NCBI GenBank assembly: GCA_964575345.1
Contig: CAZNQD010000040.1
Span: 1 to 20,530, forward strand
Direction: 5' to 3'
From: UBA1402 sp964575345
Lineage (GTDB): Bacteria > Bacteroidota > Bacteroidia > Bacteroidales > UBA1402
DNA length: 20,530 nucleotides
A program made the translations under genes and the position numbers. How positions within the stretch are numbered: position 1 is the first letter of the stretch; each line of letters starts with the position of its first letter. Under the pieces are notes generated by a model. It did not search any database. It saw only the letters and a list, made by a program, of their open reading frames with translations, and was not told where the DNA came from. Of this stretch, positions 1-7,580 are shown piece by piece.

Positions 1-440
1 TCAAACATCTCGGGTAATAAATCTTTGGCCCGCATTTCGGCGGCAGCTCCCAGGTAGGTGGCAAAGCTGCGTTCTCCGTCGGGGCTGACAAAAGTAAAAG
101 CTGTTCCCGAGGAGGATTGTCCTTTGAGCAGACGGGTTTCGACCCCTGCCTGCTTCATGTCCTTTTCGAAATAGGCTCCGTTGCTGTCGTCGGCAATCTT
201 GCCTATAAAAGCGGCAGGCAAGCCCAGAGTAGCAGCGCCAATTATGGTATTGGCGGCAGATCCCCCCGAGGCATATTGTTTTTTATAAGAGTTGAGTGAT
301 TGTTGAATATGATCGAAACGCTCTTTGTTGATTAATTGCATGCTGCCTTTGGCTATGCCGAGTTCTGTAAGGATTTCTTCCGAATCCAGGCGGATTAACA
401 CATCCACCAGAGCGTTGCCAAGGGCTAATAAATTCTTCAT
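1..440 (-). CDS. PfkB-family carbohydrate kinase, adenosine-kinase-like (5' part, runs off the window)
   Basis: The reverse strand reads from an ATG at 440 to the window edge with no stop, giving the first ~146 residues of a protein whose family is usually about 320-340 residues. It opens MKNLLALGNALVDVL, the first beta strand of ribokinase/PfkB kinases, and carries the substrate-binding G-G-S-A-A-N motif at residues 59-64. Further family features are IGKIADDSNG near 80-89 and the SFATYLGAAAEM region near 127-138. The family phosphorylates sugars or nucleosides with ATP in the cytosol. The N-terminal type resembles the adenosine-kinase/sugar-kinase branch common in Bacteroidota, but substrate cannot be fixed from this half, because the C-terminal GAGD catalytic motif lies outside the window. 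It is divergent from tRNA-Asn. Confidence 0.88.
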   Translation of the reverse strand, partial: MKNLLALGNALVDVLIRLDSEEILTELGIAKGSMQLINKERFDHIQQSLNSYKKQYASGGSAANTIIGAATLGLPAAFIGKIADDSNGAYFEKDMKQAGVETRLLKGQSSSGTAFTFVSPDGERSFATYLGAAAEMRAKDLLPEMF

Positions 441-457
441 TCTGTAATTATTTTTGG

Positions 458-465
458 CAAAGATA
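458..465 (-). promoter_or_regulatory. Candidate -7 box for the PfkB kinase gene
   Basis: On the minus strand this reads TATCTTTG, a match to the Bacteroidota -7 consensus TANNTTTG, 18 bp upstream of the kinase ATG. No well-spaced -33 TTG is visible, so the call rests on one element. It lies directly next to the -33 of the divergent tRNA-Asn promoter. Confidence 0.45.
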
Positions 466-496
466 TTGCATTATTCGACAATATGCTGTATTTTTG
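466..496 (+). promoter_or_regulatory. Bacteroidota-type promoter of tRNA-Asn
   Basis: TTG at 466-468 and TATTTTTG at 489-496 (consensus TANNTTTG) are 20 bp apart, the expected spacing. Transcription would begin about 20 bp before the tRNA at 526. Confidence 0.7.
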
Positions 497-525
497 TCGC
501 GCTTTTTTAAAGGCAAACCAAACAT

Positions 526-602
526 TCTTCAGTAGCTCAGTCGGTTAGAGCATCTGACTGTTAATCAGAGGGTCGTAGGTTCAAGTCCTACCTGAAGAGC
601 CA
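526..602 (+). tRNA. tRNA-Asn (anticodon GTT), CCA encoded
   Basis: A full cloverleaf folds by eye. The acceptor arm TCTTCAG (526-532) pairs with CTGAAGA (592-598). The D arm GCTC/GAGC, a five-pair anticodon stem TCTGA/TCAGA around loop CTGTTAA (anticodon GTT), and the T arm GTAGG-TTCAAGT-CCTAC are all perfect. The discriminator is G599, and CCA is encoded at 600-602. Confidence 0.97.
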
Positions 603-603
603 G

Positions 604-639
604 AAAGTCCGAATCGTTTATACCGTTCGGACTTTTTTT
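604..639 (+). terminator. Rho-independent terminator after tRNA-Asn
   Basis: AAAGTCCGAA (604-613) pairs perfectly with TTCGGACTTT (626-635), and the T-run continues to 639. It separates the tRNA from the Nudix gene starting at 657. Confidence 0.85.
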
Positions 640-656
640 CTAAGCAGCCAGCAGTT

Positions 657-1193
657 ATGAAACAACACCCCCTCAGCCCTTTTTTGTTTTGTCCCGCTTG
701 CGGTTCCGCTCGTTTTGTCGAAAATGATTTTAAATCAAAACGTTGTATCGATTGTGGTTTTGTGTATTATTCCAATGTCGCAGCCTCGGCAGCTGCATTC
801 ATCCTGAATTCTGCTGGAGAACTGTTGCTTTGTCGCAGGGCCAGACAACCGGCTTTGGGCAGCCTTGATCTACCGGGAGGTTTTGTGGATATGGGCGAAA
901 ACATAGAAGAAGCACTGAGGCGCGAAATCTACGAAGAATTGTCGCTCAAAGTGAATACTATGCAATACTTGTTTTCGTTGCCCAATGTCTATCGGTATTC
1001 CGGCCTGGAGATTCATACCCTGGATTTTTTCTTTCTTTGCCGCGTCCGCGAGTTCGATTCTATTCAAGCTAATGACGACGTGAAAGAGGCCTTTTTCTGC
1101 CCGCTTAACAAAATTTATCCGGCTGATTTCGGGCTGGATTCAATTAAAAAAGGTATTATTGCATTTTTAAATGAAACCCCACAAATTCGATGA
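657..1193 (+). CDS. Nudix hydrolase with N-terminal zinc ribbon
   Basis: This 178-residue cytosolic protein has two parts. Residues 12-33 hold two Cys pairs (C12-x2-C15 and C30-x2-C33), a zinc ribbon as in NudC-like/ADP-ribose-type Nudix proteins. Residues 75-97 form the Nudix box: G75, E81, then R89-E90-I-Y-E93-E94, the metal-binding glutamates that hydrolyse nucleoside-diphosphate-linked compounds. The usual Gly near the box end (REUXEEXGU) is Ser96 here, a tolerated change. The substrate cannot be read from sequence; NADH, ADP-ribose or another nucleotide sugar are all possible. The ATG at 657 follows the tRNA-Asn terminator, and no separate promoter is obvious. The stop at 1191-1193 lies 1 bp before the preferred start of the TPR gene, so the two are probably co-transcribed. 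Confidence 0.9.
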   Translation: MKQHPLSPFLFCPACGSARFVENDFKSKRCIDCGFVYYSNVAASAAAFILNSAGELLLCRRARQPALGSLDLPGGFVDMGENIEEALRREIYEELSLKVNTMQYLFSLPNVYRYSGLEIHTLDFFFLCRVREFDSIQANDDVKEAFFCPLNKIYPADFGLDSIKKGIIAFLNETPQIR

Positions 1194-1194
1194 T

Positions 1195-4100
1195 ATGCTC
1201 AGTTACATAAAACGGATTGGCCTGATCTTTTTGATATTAATATTTTTTTCTGCCGGCAATTTTGCCACTGCACAGGAGAACAGTCAAAAAAAAGGCCCCA
1301 CCTGGTTATATCGCCTGGCGAGCGAACAATTCAATGCCGGGGAGTATGCATATTGTTTCCGGACGCTCGACACATGGTTTGAACAAGAGCAGGCTTTACC
1401 CGAAAATCTCAGGGAAAATGCCCGGTTCATGTATGCTGCCAGTTCTTATGAATTGAATCGCATGGAAAGCAGCTTGCTGCTCAAGGAATTTATCAGGGAA
1501 TTTCCTTTGTCCGTTCAGGCCTCCAGAGCCTATTATATGCTGGGTACCAATGCCATGAACGCCCGCCAGTATCAGGATGCCCTGGCTTTTTTCCTCTCTT
1601 GCCGCAACAAGGATTTTTCCAAAAAAGAAGAGGCCGATTATCATTTTCACTTAGCCTTTACTTATTTACAACTCGACGAATTGGACAAAGCCCGGGCCAT
1701 GTTCGAAAACTTGTTGCTGGCCGATCAGCGCTATGTATCTGCTTCAACCTATTACCTGGCTTTTATAGATTATCGTCAGGGCCGCACGGAGCAAGCCCTC
1801 GAAGGATTCGGCAAAATTGCCTCTCATCCCGAATACGAACGGGTAGTGCCTTACTACATCATGCAGCTCTATTTTGATCAGGGCAAAAACAAAGAAATGC
1901 TCGAGATTGCCGAGAAACTCCTGCAGGAAGATCCCAACGAATCGGAGCGGATTGAGCTGTACCGTCTTTCGGCTGCCGGTTATTATGAACTCGACGATCA
2001 TGCCCTTTCGCAGGAATACTACGGCAAGTACCTCAGATACAATCCGGAACTTTTGCGTTCGGATGCTTACCGCATTGCCATAAACCATTATATTGCCAAA
2101 GAATACGAACAGGCGGTGCAGTATTTCCTGCAAGTAAGCCAGGGAGGCGATGCACTGGCACAAAATGCTGAATACCACCTGGGTTTGTGTTATCTGCAAC
2201 AGCAAAAGTTTGACCAGGCCCGCATGAGTTTTGAACAGGCTTCGCTCAGCGATCAGGATAAAGAGATAAAAGAGAGTGCCCTTTATAATTACGCTCTGCT
2301 CTGCTATCAAACTTCCTTTTCGCCTTTTAATGAACAGGTAAGGGCTTTTGAACGCATCCTGACAGAATTCCCCGATTCCCGTTACGCTGATCGTGTTTAC
2401 GGGCATTTGGCCGATGCTTTTTTAAGCACCAAAAATTATCAGGCCTCTTTGGATGTGTTGGACAAAATTGTCAATCCCGGCAAAGATTTGCTGGAAACCA
2501 AAAGCAAGTTGCTCTTTTTGATGGGTATGGATAAATTCAACAATGCAGCCTATAACGAAGCCTTGACTTATTTTAATTCTTCGATTCAATTGACCACCCA
2601 GCTCAAGTCAGAGTCTCCGGAAGCTTATTTCTGGAGAGGAGAAAGCCATTATCGCCTCGAAAACCTTAAGGCTGCCTCCAACGATTATCTGCGTTTTCTT
2701 AATTCTCCCAATGCTTCCTCTTATAAAGCCTGGCAACTGGCTCATTACAACCTGGGTTATTCCTACTATAATCTTAAACAATATTCCGAGGCTCTGAATT
2801 GGTTTCTAAAATACAGTCAGTTTAAGGATATTCGCAATGACAATACCTATCCTGATGTTTTGAACCGCATCGGCGATTGTTACTTCCATGCCCGTAGCTA
2901 TAATCAGGCCGAAGAATACTACAACATGAGCGACAAGCTTTCGGAAACCGGCAACGATTACGCCGTATTTCAACGGGGATTCAGTATGGGCCTGCAGAAG
3001 CAACACGAAGAAAAAGCCCGTCTTTTTACCACTTTCGAAGAACGTTTTCCCCTGTCGGATTACCTGGATGATGCCCTCTACGAACAAGGCCGGGCTTATA
3101 TTGCCCTGCACCGTCCCGCCGAGGCTTTACCCGTTTTTGAAAAACTGATGCAAAAATTCCCCAACAATATTCTGGCCCGCAAAGCAGGCATTCAGATAGG
3201 TTTGCTGGAATATAACCGCAACAATACGGAGGCAGCCATTGCTGCCTACAAAAAGGTAATTAGCGAATATCCGGGCAGTCAGGAAGCTCAAACCGCCCTT
3301 AACGACCTGAAGATGATCTATGTGGCTGTCAACCGGGTGCCTGAATATCTGAACTACGTCGACAATCTGGGCAGCGGTGTGCACATAGAGCGCAGCGAAA
3401 AAGATTCCTTGTCATACCTGGCCGCCGAACGATTGATGGTTGATGCCAAGAATCAGGAAGCCATAAAAGGTTTTCAGGACTATATTAATGCCTATCCTCA
3501 GGGAATGTTTCGTACCGAAGCTTATTTCCATGCCGGTAATTTGTTGTTGCTCGACAACAAAACACCCGAAGCCCTGCCTTATTTCCAGGAAGTGATTAAA
3601 CAAACGGGCCATCGCTTTATACCCGAAGCTCTGGTTGTTTTAGCCGAAAATGCGTACAAGCAAAAAGAATATACCAATGCGCTGGATTATTATCAGCGTC
3701 TGGATGTGCTGGCCGAAGACCGCAGTACCCGCATTGGAACCAGGAGCGGGATCTTGCGTTGCCTGTATGAGCTTAAGCGTAACGAAAGCATTCCGGCTGC
3801 AGCCGACAAATTACTGGCCGAAGAAAATTTATCGCCCAGTTTGCAGCGCGAAGCCTTATTCCGCAAAACCATTGCATTGATGGAGTTGAACAGAGCCGAT
3901 GAAGCTCTCTCCGATCTGGAGCGACTAGCCGAAGAATCGCAGACTGCTTTCGGAGCCGAGGCCCGTTTCCGCCTGGCCGAATATTGGTTTAACAAAAACG
4001 ATCTGAAAAAGGCCGAAGAAATTGCCCAGTCTTTCCTTAGGGACGGAACTTCGCAATCTTATTGGCTGGCCCGTTGTTTTGTGCTCTTATCCGATATTTA

Positions 4101-4233
4101 TATTCAACGTAAAGATTACTTCCAGGCCAGGCAGTATCTGATGAGTCTGAAAGAAAACTATCGGGCCGACGACGAAATAGCCGGTATGATTCAAACACGT
4201 TTGGACGATATAGCCCAACTCAGTAAGGAATAA
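1195..4233 (+). CDS. Long exported tetratricopeptide-repeat protein
   Basis: About 1,012 residues, nearly all TPR-type helix pairs. Repeated signatures include AEYHLGLCYLQQQKFDQA, AHYNLGYSYYNLKQYSEA and DALYEQGRAYIALHRPAEA, spread from about residue 35 to the C-terminus. I prefer the ATG at 1195 because it gives a classical signal peptide (LSYIKRIGLIFLILIFFSAG, then ATAQ). An in-frame ATG at 1171 would add eight residues and overlap the Nudix gene. TPR arrays are protein-binding scaffolds, and export places this one in the periplasm. Many repeats of the TolA/YbgF-like 'aYYrlG...y.eAl..f' type suggest an envelope assembly role. It ends 2 bp before the outer-membrane barrel gene, so the two products probably work together (inference). 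No enzymatic domain was seen. Confidence 0.88.
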   Translation: MLSYIKRIGLIFLILIFFSAGNFATAQENSQKKGPTWLYRLASEQFNAGEYAYCFRTLDTWFEQEQALPENLRENARFMYAASSYELNRMESSLLLKEFIREFPLSVQASRAYYMLGTNAMNARQYQDALAFFLSCRNKDFSKKEEADYHFHLAFTYLQLDELDKARAMFENLLLADQRYVSASTYYLAFIDYRQGRTEQALEGFGKIASHPEYERVVPYYIMQLYFDQGKNKEMLEIAEKLLQEDPNESERIELYRLSAAGYYELDDHALSQEYYGKYLRYNPELLRSDAYRIAINHYIAKEYEQAVQYFLQVSQGGDALAQNAEYHLGLCYLQQQKFDQARMSFEQASLSDQDKEIKESALYNYALLCYQTSFSPFNEQVRAFERILTEFPDSRYADRVYGHLADAFLSTKNYQASLDVLDKIVNPGKDLLETKSKLLFLMGMDKFNNAAYNEALTYFNSSIQLTTQLKSESPEAYFWRGESHYRLENLKAASNDYLRFLNSPNASSYKAWQLAHYNLGYSYYNLKQYSEALNWFLKYSQFKDIRNDNTYPDVLNRIGDCYFHARSYNQAEEYYNMSDKLSETGNDYAVFQRGFSMGLQKQHEEKARLFTTFEERFPLSDYLDDALYEQGRAYIALHRPAEALPVFEKLMQKFPNNILARKAGIQIGLLEYNRNNTEAAIAAYKKVISEYPGSQEAQTALNDLKMIYVAVNRVPEYLNYVDNLGSGVHIERSEKDSLSYLAAERLMVDAKNQEAIKGFQDYINAYPQGMFRTEAYFHAGNLLLLDNKTPEALPYFQEVIKQTGHRFIPEALVVLAENAYKQKEYTNALDYYQRLDVLAEDRSTRIGTRSGILRCLYELKRNESIPAAADKLLAEENLSPSLQREALFRKTIALMELNRADEALSDLERLAEESQTAFGAEARFRLAEYWFNKNDLKKAEEIAQSFLRDGTSQSYWLARCFVLLSDIYIQRKDYFQARQYLMSLKENYRADDEIAGMIQTRLDDIAQLSKE

Positions 4234-4235
4234 TT

Positions 4236-5510
4236 ATGAAAAAGAAAGCTCTCTGTTTTTTGCTGGTCTTATCCAACCTGTTCACGATGTCCGCGGTGGC
4301 TCAGTCAGCCCCGGACAGCCTGATCCGAAGAGATCTCCTGCTCGAAAAAGAATACAATCCCATGCTCGAAACCGCCGGTAAGATCTACCGTGTGCCTGAT
4401 ACCGAAGAACTCAAAACCAAGGGGACCGAAGTGCGTTTCTCTTTGTCGGAGGCACCAACCATGACCCCCGGGGAATACGTTCCTTTGCGCGCCGCCGAGG
4501 CCCGCACTTATTTCCCTGCCCGTGAACAAAAGGCTTACGTCAGGCTGGGAGGGGGCTATCATTGGGCAGCATTGGGCGACGCTCAGTGGAATATTTTGCG
4601 AGGTCCCAGACATCTCCTGGATTTGACTGCCTGGCATCGTTCTTCTTTTGGGAAGCTTATTTTGCAACCGGATTTGGCAAGCAGGGCTAAGCACGTGGAC
4701 AGTCGGCTGGGGCTCAACTACCAATGGCACTTGAATTCGGCCGAGTTCAGAGCCGGCCTTTCGGAACGTTTTTATGCCTGGAATTATTACGGCCGCTCCT
4801 GGAGTAATTTGCCTTTTCAAAACAGAGACAGCCTGGTGGTGCCGGGTATGCAATGGTTTTCGGATACTAAACTCAGCCTGGGAATAGAATCAAAACCCTG
4901 GGATAAAGCTTTTGATTACGCTTTCAATGTAGATGCTCATTATTTTCGTCTGGGCAAAGCCCTGGCCAAAGACAGCCTGGCNNNNNNNNNNNNNNNNNNN
5001 NNNNNNNNNNNNNNNNNNNNNNNNNNNNNNNNNNNNNNNNNNNNNNNNNNNNNNNNNNNNNNNNNNNNNNNNNNNNNNNNNTATGTGGGTCTGGGCTTTA
5101 ATTTTGCTTACAGAAAAACCCTGAACCTGAGTGGCAAGGCCAGCTATAATCATTACATAGCTTCGTCAAGCGATCTAAAAATGGATATGCTGCTGAGCAG
5201 TAATGCGCGCAGACCCTGGCATAAGCCCGCATTCGAAGCTGAGGCCCTGCTCAATTTTACCCCTACAGAGCAAACAGCTTTCTTTGTTTCTTACCATTGG
5301 GAAGGGACCCGCTATGCTCCTGATTATTTTACTGCTTACCGCAGACTGCCCGATATTCATTATCTTTCGTTGGGAGGTTCTTACGACATCACCCGCCGCC
5401 TGGGCGTCTTTTTGCATCTGAACAATGTTCTGAATCAATTCTACGAGGTTTGGAATGCTTATCCCTCTCAGGGCTTTACAGCAGTAGTCGGGGCTTCCTA
5501 TTCTTTCTAA
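4236..5510 (+). CDS. Outer-membrane beta-barrel protein, TonB-receptor-like, interrupted by an assembly gap
   Basis: A signal peptide (MKKKALCFLLVLSNLFTMSA, then VAQ) is followed by a short N-terminal region (LLLEKEYNPMLE at about 28-39) and alternating amphipathic strands. The C-terminus (LNNVLNQFYEVWNAYP ... VVGASYSF) ends in Phe and has the last-strand look of TonB-dependent receptors, the signal for outer-membrane insertion. There is no room for a plug domain before the barrel, so it is probably a plugless or reduced barrel. The gap at 4982-5081 removes the middle. The reading frame matches on both sides of 100 N, but 100 is a conventional filler, so the true length is unknown and may exceed 424 residues. 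The upstream TPR gene is 2 bp away and recO follows 6 bp after the stop. Substrate and partner are unknown. Confidence 0.8.
   Translation: MKKKALCFLLVLSNLFTMSAVAQSAPDSLIRRDLLLEKEYNPMLETAGKIYRVPDTEELKTKGTEVRFSLSEAPTMTPGEYVPLRAAEARTYFPAREQKAYVRLGGGYHWAALGDAQWNILRGPRHLLDLTAWHRSSFGKLILQPDLASRAKHVDSRLGLNYQWHLNSAEFRAGLSERFYAWNYYGRSWSNLPFQNRDSLVVPGMQWFSDTKLSLGIESKPWDKAFDYAFNVDAHYFRLGKALAKDSLXXXXXXXXXXXXXXXXXXXXXXXXXXXXXXXXXXYVGLGFNFAYRKTLNLSGKASYNHYIASSSDLKMDMLLSSNARRPWHKPAFEAEALLNFTPTEQTAFFVSYHWEGTRYAPDYFTAYRRLPDIHYLSLGGSYDITRRLGVFLHLNNVLNQFYEVWNAYPSQGFTAVVGASYSF
4982..5081. other. Assembly gap (100 N)
   Basis: Exactly 100 consecutive N interrupt the barrel gene. This is the usual placeholder for a scaffold gap of unknown size, so downstream coordinates and the length of the barrel protein are provisional. 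Confidence 0.98.
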
Positions 5511-5516
5511 ACCGAC

Positions 5517-6236
5517 ATGTTGGTTCGTAGTCAGGCTTTAGTGTTGCACCAGATTCCCTACAGCGATGCCTTTTCTGTTGTGCATCTCTATACCAGGGAG
5601 TTCGGGAGGCAAGCTTACCTGCTGACGCGCAATCACAAAAACAGCAGGCTTAGGCAGTCGCTGTTTCAGCCTTTGTCCCTGATTGAATACGAAGCCGACC
5701 ACAAGGGCAGCCGGGAGTTACAGCGCATCAAAGAGGCCCGCTGCCTGTATGCTTTTACGGGAATACCGATGGATCCGGTCAAAAACGCCATCGCTCTGTT
5801 TTTGTCGGAGGTTTTATATCGGGCTTTGGAGGAAAGTGATTCCAATCCTGCCTTGTTTGGGTATTTAGTTAAGTCGGTGCAAATATTGGATCTTTGCCGT
5901 CAGGGGACGGCCAATTTTCATTTGGTGTTTTTGATTAAACTGACGCGCTATCTGGGTTTTTATCCAAATCTGGACGAGAATGCCCCGGGTAAATATTTCG
6001 ACTTGCAGGCCGGGACTTTTTGTTCGCTCAGACCTTTTCATAACGCCTGGTTGTCGCCCGAAGATGCTCAGGGTTTTGCCGTTTTGCTGCGGATAAATTT
6101 CGAAAATATGCCCGCTTTTCGTTACGACCGTCATCAACGTCAACGAATATTACGTCAGACTTTAGATTATTACCGTTTGCATTTGAGCGATTTTCCCCGC
6201 ATTAAATCTTTGGAAGTGTTGCAGGAGTTGTTTTAG
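5517..6236 (+). CDS. recO: DNA repair protein RecO
   Basis: A 239-residue protein starting MLVRSQALVLHQIPYSDA, the typical RecO N-terminus (OB fold, roughly residues 1-80). It carries the TREFGRQAYLLTR strand and then an all-helical C-terminal half including FHLVFLIKLTRYLGFYPN, a strongly RecO-like segment. RecO loads RecA onto SSB-coated DNA with RecR in the RecF pathway of gap repair. The four zinc-binding Cys of some RecO proteins are absent; only isolated Cys are present (RCLY, DLCR, TFCS). The gene follows the barrel gene by 6 bp and is probably the last gene of this run, unrelated in function to its envelope neighbours. Confidence 0.93.
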   Translation: MLVRSQALVLHQIPYSDAFSVVHLYTREFGRQAYLLTRNHKNSRLRQSLFQPLSLIEYEADHKGSRELQRIKEARCLYAFTGIPMDPVKNAIALFLSEVLYRALEESDSNPALFGYLVKSVQILDLCRQGTANFHLVFLIKLTRYLGFYPNLDENAPGKYFDLQAGTFCSLRPFHNAWLSPEDAQGFAVLLRINFENMPAFRYDRHQRQRILRQTLDYYRLHLSDFPRIKSLEVLQELF

Positions 6237-6242
6237 TTTTTA

Positions 6243-6257
6243 ATACAGGAGCTGTAT
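6243..6257. repeat. Short hairpin just after recO
   Basis: ATACAG-GAG-CTGTAT is a perfect 6-bp stem with a 3-base loop, starting 6 bp after the recO stop. No T-run follows, so it is at most a weak terminator or RNA-stabilising hairpin. The rest of 6258-6333 shows nothing I can name. Confidence 0.3.
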
Positions 6258-6333
6258 AAAGCATTTGTAGCAGGAAGGTGGAGTTTCTCAATAAACAAAC
6301 TTAGATAGGCATGAAGGCTGAGTAAGATAAGGC

Positions 6334-6364
6334 TTGTTCAATCCGAAATTTAGCCTTATTTTTG
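6334..6364 (+). promoter_or_regulatory. Bacteroidota-type promoter of tRNA-Arg
   Basis: TTG at 6334-6336 and TATTTTTG at 6357-6364 are spaced by 20 bp, the same arrangement as before tRNA-Asn. The tRNA begins 22 bp after the -7 box. Confidence 0.7.
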
Positions 6365-6386
6365 CATCCGAATTATCAAGAATTAT

Positions 6387-6458
6387 GGTCCTGTAGTTCA
6401 ATGGATAGAATGGAAGTTTCCTAAACTTTAGATTCGAGTTCGATTCTCGGCGGGACTA
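6387..6458 (+). tRNA. tRNA-Arg (anticodon CCT)
   Basis: Acceptor GGTCCTG (6387-6393) pairs with CGGGACT (6451-6457), with G-T wobbles at the first and sixth pairs. The D arm is GTTC/GAAT. The anticodon stem GAAGT/ACTTT encloses loop TTCCTAA with CCT at 6420-6422 (reads AGG). The T arm TCGAG-TTCGATT-CTCGG follows a 4-base variable loop. The discriminator is A6458. A full CCA is not encoded (ACA follows). The wobble-rich acceptor is slightly unusual. Confidence 0.92.
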
Positions 6459-6463
6459 CAAAG

Positions 6464-6504
6464 AAAAAAGCTAACAGATTGAAATCCAGTTGTTAGCTTT
6501 TTTT
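6464..6504 (+). terminator. Rho-independent terminator after tRNA-Arg
   Basis: AAAAAAGCTAACA (6464-6476) pairs with TGTTAGCTTTTTT (6491-6503), followed by one more T. It can work in both directions because the arms begin and end in A/T runs. Confidence 0.85.
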
Positions 6505-6516
6505 GTTTGTGGTTTT

Positions 6517-6535
6517 TTGTCCACCAATTGTCCAC
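6517..6535. repeat. Tandem pair of TTGTCCAC, 11 bp apart
   Basis: TTGTCCAC occurs at 6517-6524 and again at 6528-6535, one helical turn apart, 13 bp after the tRNA-Arg terminator. Paired boxes on one face of the helix are typical of protein binding sites. Next to a tRNA they could be recombinase arm sites (inference). Confidence 0.5.
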
Positions 6536-6654
6536 TAAATTCTTTTTTACACATTCTCGCCCTATCAGCAAATCTTATTTAAATGAAAATGTCGATGAAA
6601 TCGGAAGTTCTTATTTTTGATTTCAAAAACGAATGGTCTTTATATTATGAAATA

Positions 6655-6711
6655 AGCGAAACTTTTTACACATAACCGTCTGATATACAAGACCAAGTAG
6701 CGAAACTTTTT
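6655..6711. repeat. 13-bp direct repeat AGCGAAACTTTTT
   Basis: Identical copies lie at 6655-6667 and 6699-6711, start to start 44 bp, about four helical turns. They fall in non-coding DNA before the hypothetical gene at 6853. Their role is unknown; a regulator or recombinase site is possible. Confidence 0.55.
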
Positions 6712-6852
6712 GGTGCTTATTAAAATTTAACAAAAACACAATGCACTTTTGTATCAGGTTTTGATGCCTCAGGAATAATGGCTTTACTCATAGCTTGAAG
6801 TATTCAGGAATCTTAGATCGGGACAAAAAGTTTTTTATTGTTTAAATTAGCG

Positions 6853-7491
6853 ATGATGAGTTTGAGTAGTATGTTCGATTTTGTGGTATCCTTAGTGATT
6901 GATTCTTTGTTTTCTGCATCTTCCGAAAAAAAGCAGAAGTTACAGCTAAGTCAGGAATGCAAGAAAGAAAAAGAAAAGAGACATTTGCAGCGCAATTACC
7001 GTAAGCAAAAACGCGAATTAGTATCTAAATACGGAATTCCTGAATTTGACCTGGTGCTCAAAGAACAGAGCCTGGCGGATGAAATAATTGTATTTGGCCG
7101 GACAAGACGGGTAATGATACTCGGAAAAATGTACTCCTTTTCAGATTTTTCATCCTGCACGTATACCGATAATCAAAGAATTCTCAAAGGAGATGCCGCA
7201 TTTGTGGGCAAGTTGAACAATTCAGAGTCACCTTCGTTCAGTGGGCTGGAATTCGACTCTTATAATACGACTAAGTTTGAAAGAAGCAGCATTTCTAACA
7301 AAGAAATAATTACACACAATTACAACTTAATCATAAAACTTAGTGATTCCTCAGCATCGGTTATTAAAATTCCCCTGGGATCGAATATGGATAAAGTAAA
7401 TGAATTATTGGAAGTCATTAATTCAATTATTAGTTTTAATAGCCAGCCAGATTTTTCACAGATAAAGGAAGTTGTTTCCTGGTCGTCCTGA
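6853..7491 (+). CDS. Hypothetical protein with a charged coiled segment
   Basis: I do not recognise this ~212-residue protein. From the ATG at 6853 (others in frame at 6856 and 6871; an upstream TTG at 6838 is less likely) it has a short hydrophobic N-terminus (SMFDFVVSLVIDSLF). A very basic, helical, coiled-coil-like stretch rich in K/E/Q/R follows at about residues 24-55. The rest is a beta-rich C-terminal half: YSFSDFSSCTYTDNQRIL near 95-112, NYNLIIKLSDSSASVIKIPL near 155-175 and a final helix MDKVNELLEVINSIISF. The pattern 'short strand at S-F-S-D-F, G-rich loop, two strands, closing helix' is reminiscent of small bacterial PH-like domains behind zinc or coiled N-termini, but this is only an impression. 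Base composition is A/T-rich like the DUF898 gene downstream. Confidence 0.7.
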   Translation: MMSLSSMFDFVVSLVIDSLFSASSEKKQKLQLSQECKKEKEKRHLQRNYRKQKRELVSKYGIPEFDLVLKEQSLADEIIVFGRTRRVMILGKMYSFSDFSSCTYTDNQRILKGDAAFVGKLNNSESPSFSGLEFDSYNTTKFERSSISNKEIITHNYNLIIKLSDSSASVIKIPLGSNMDKVNELLEVINSIISFNSQPDFSQIKEVVSWSS

Positions 7492-7580
7492 TGAATAGTA
7501 AAACCGATCTTCTTTTTACATATTACAATTGAATCTCACTAACAGGTTTAAAATAGTTGGTTAAAAAGCGTCTTGAAAGC

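Larger units (their letters stand above)
6505..6852. other. Non-coding, A/T-rich stretch downstream of tRNA-Arg
   Basis: About 350 bases with no credible gene on either strand; the longest ATG reading is 30 codons (6583-6675) and resembles nothing. It holds two pairs of short direct repeats (6517-6535 and 6655-6711), listed separately. Its position right after a tRNA, and its A/T-rich composition shared with the next two genes, suit an insertion-element border, but no integrase fragment can be recognised. Confidence 0.6.

Noticed and set aside
1744..2406. 220-codon minus-strand frame inside the TPR gene
   Set aside because: It mirrors the TPR coding strand and has no motif or promoter.
1195..4233. 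Possible DNA-level tandem repeats within the TPR gene
   Set aside because: The repeats are at protein level only (degenerate TPR units); no long nucleotide identity was seen.
6583..6675. 30-codon ATG reading frame after tRNA-Arg
   Set aside because: Too short, no recognisable similarity and no promoter; considered as an integrase N-terminal remnant, but the residues do not fit.
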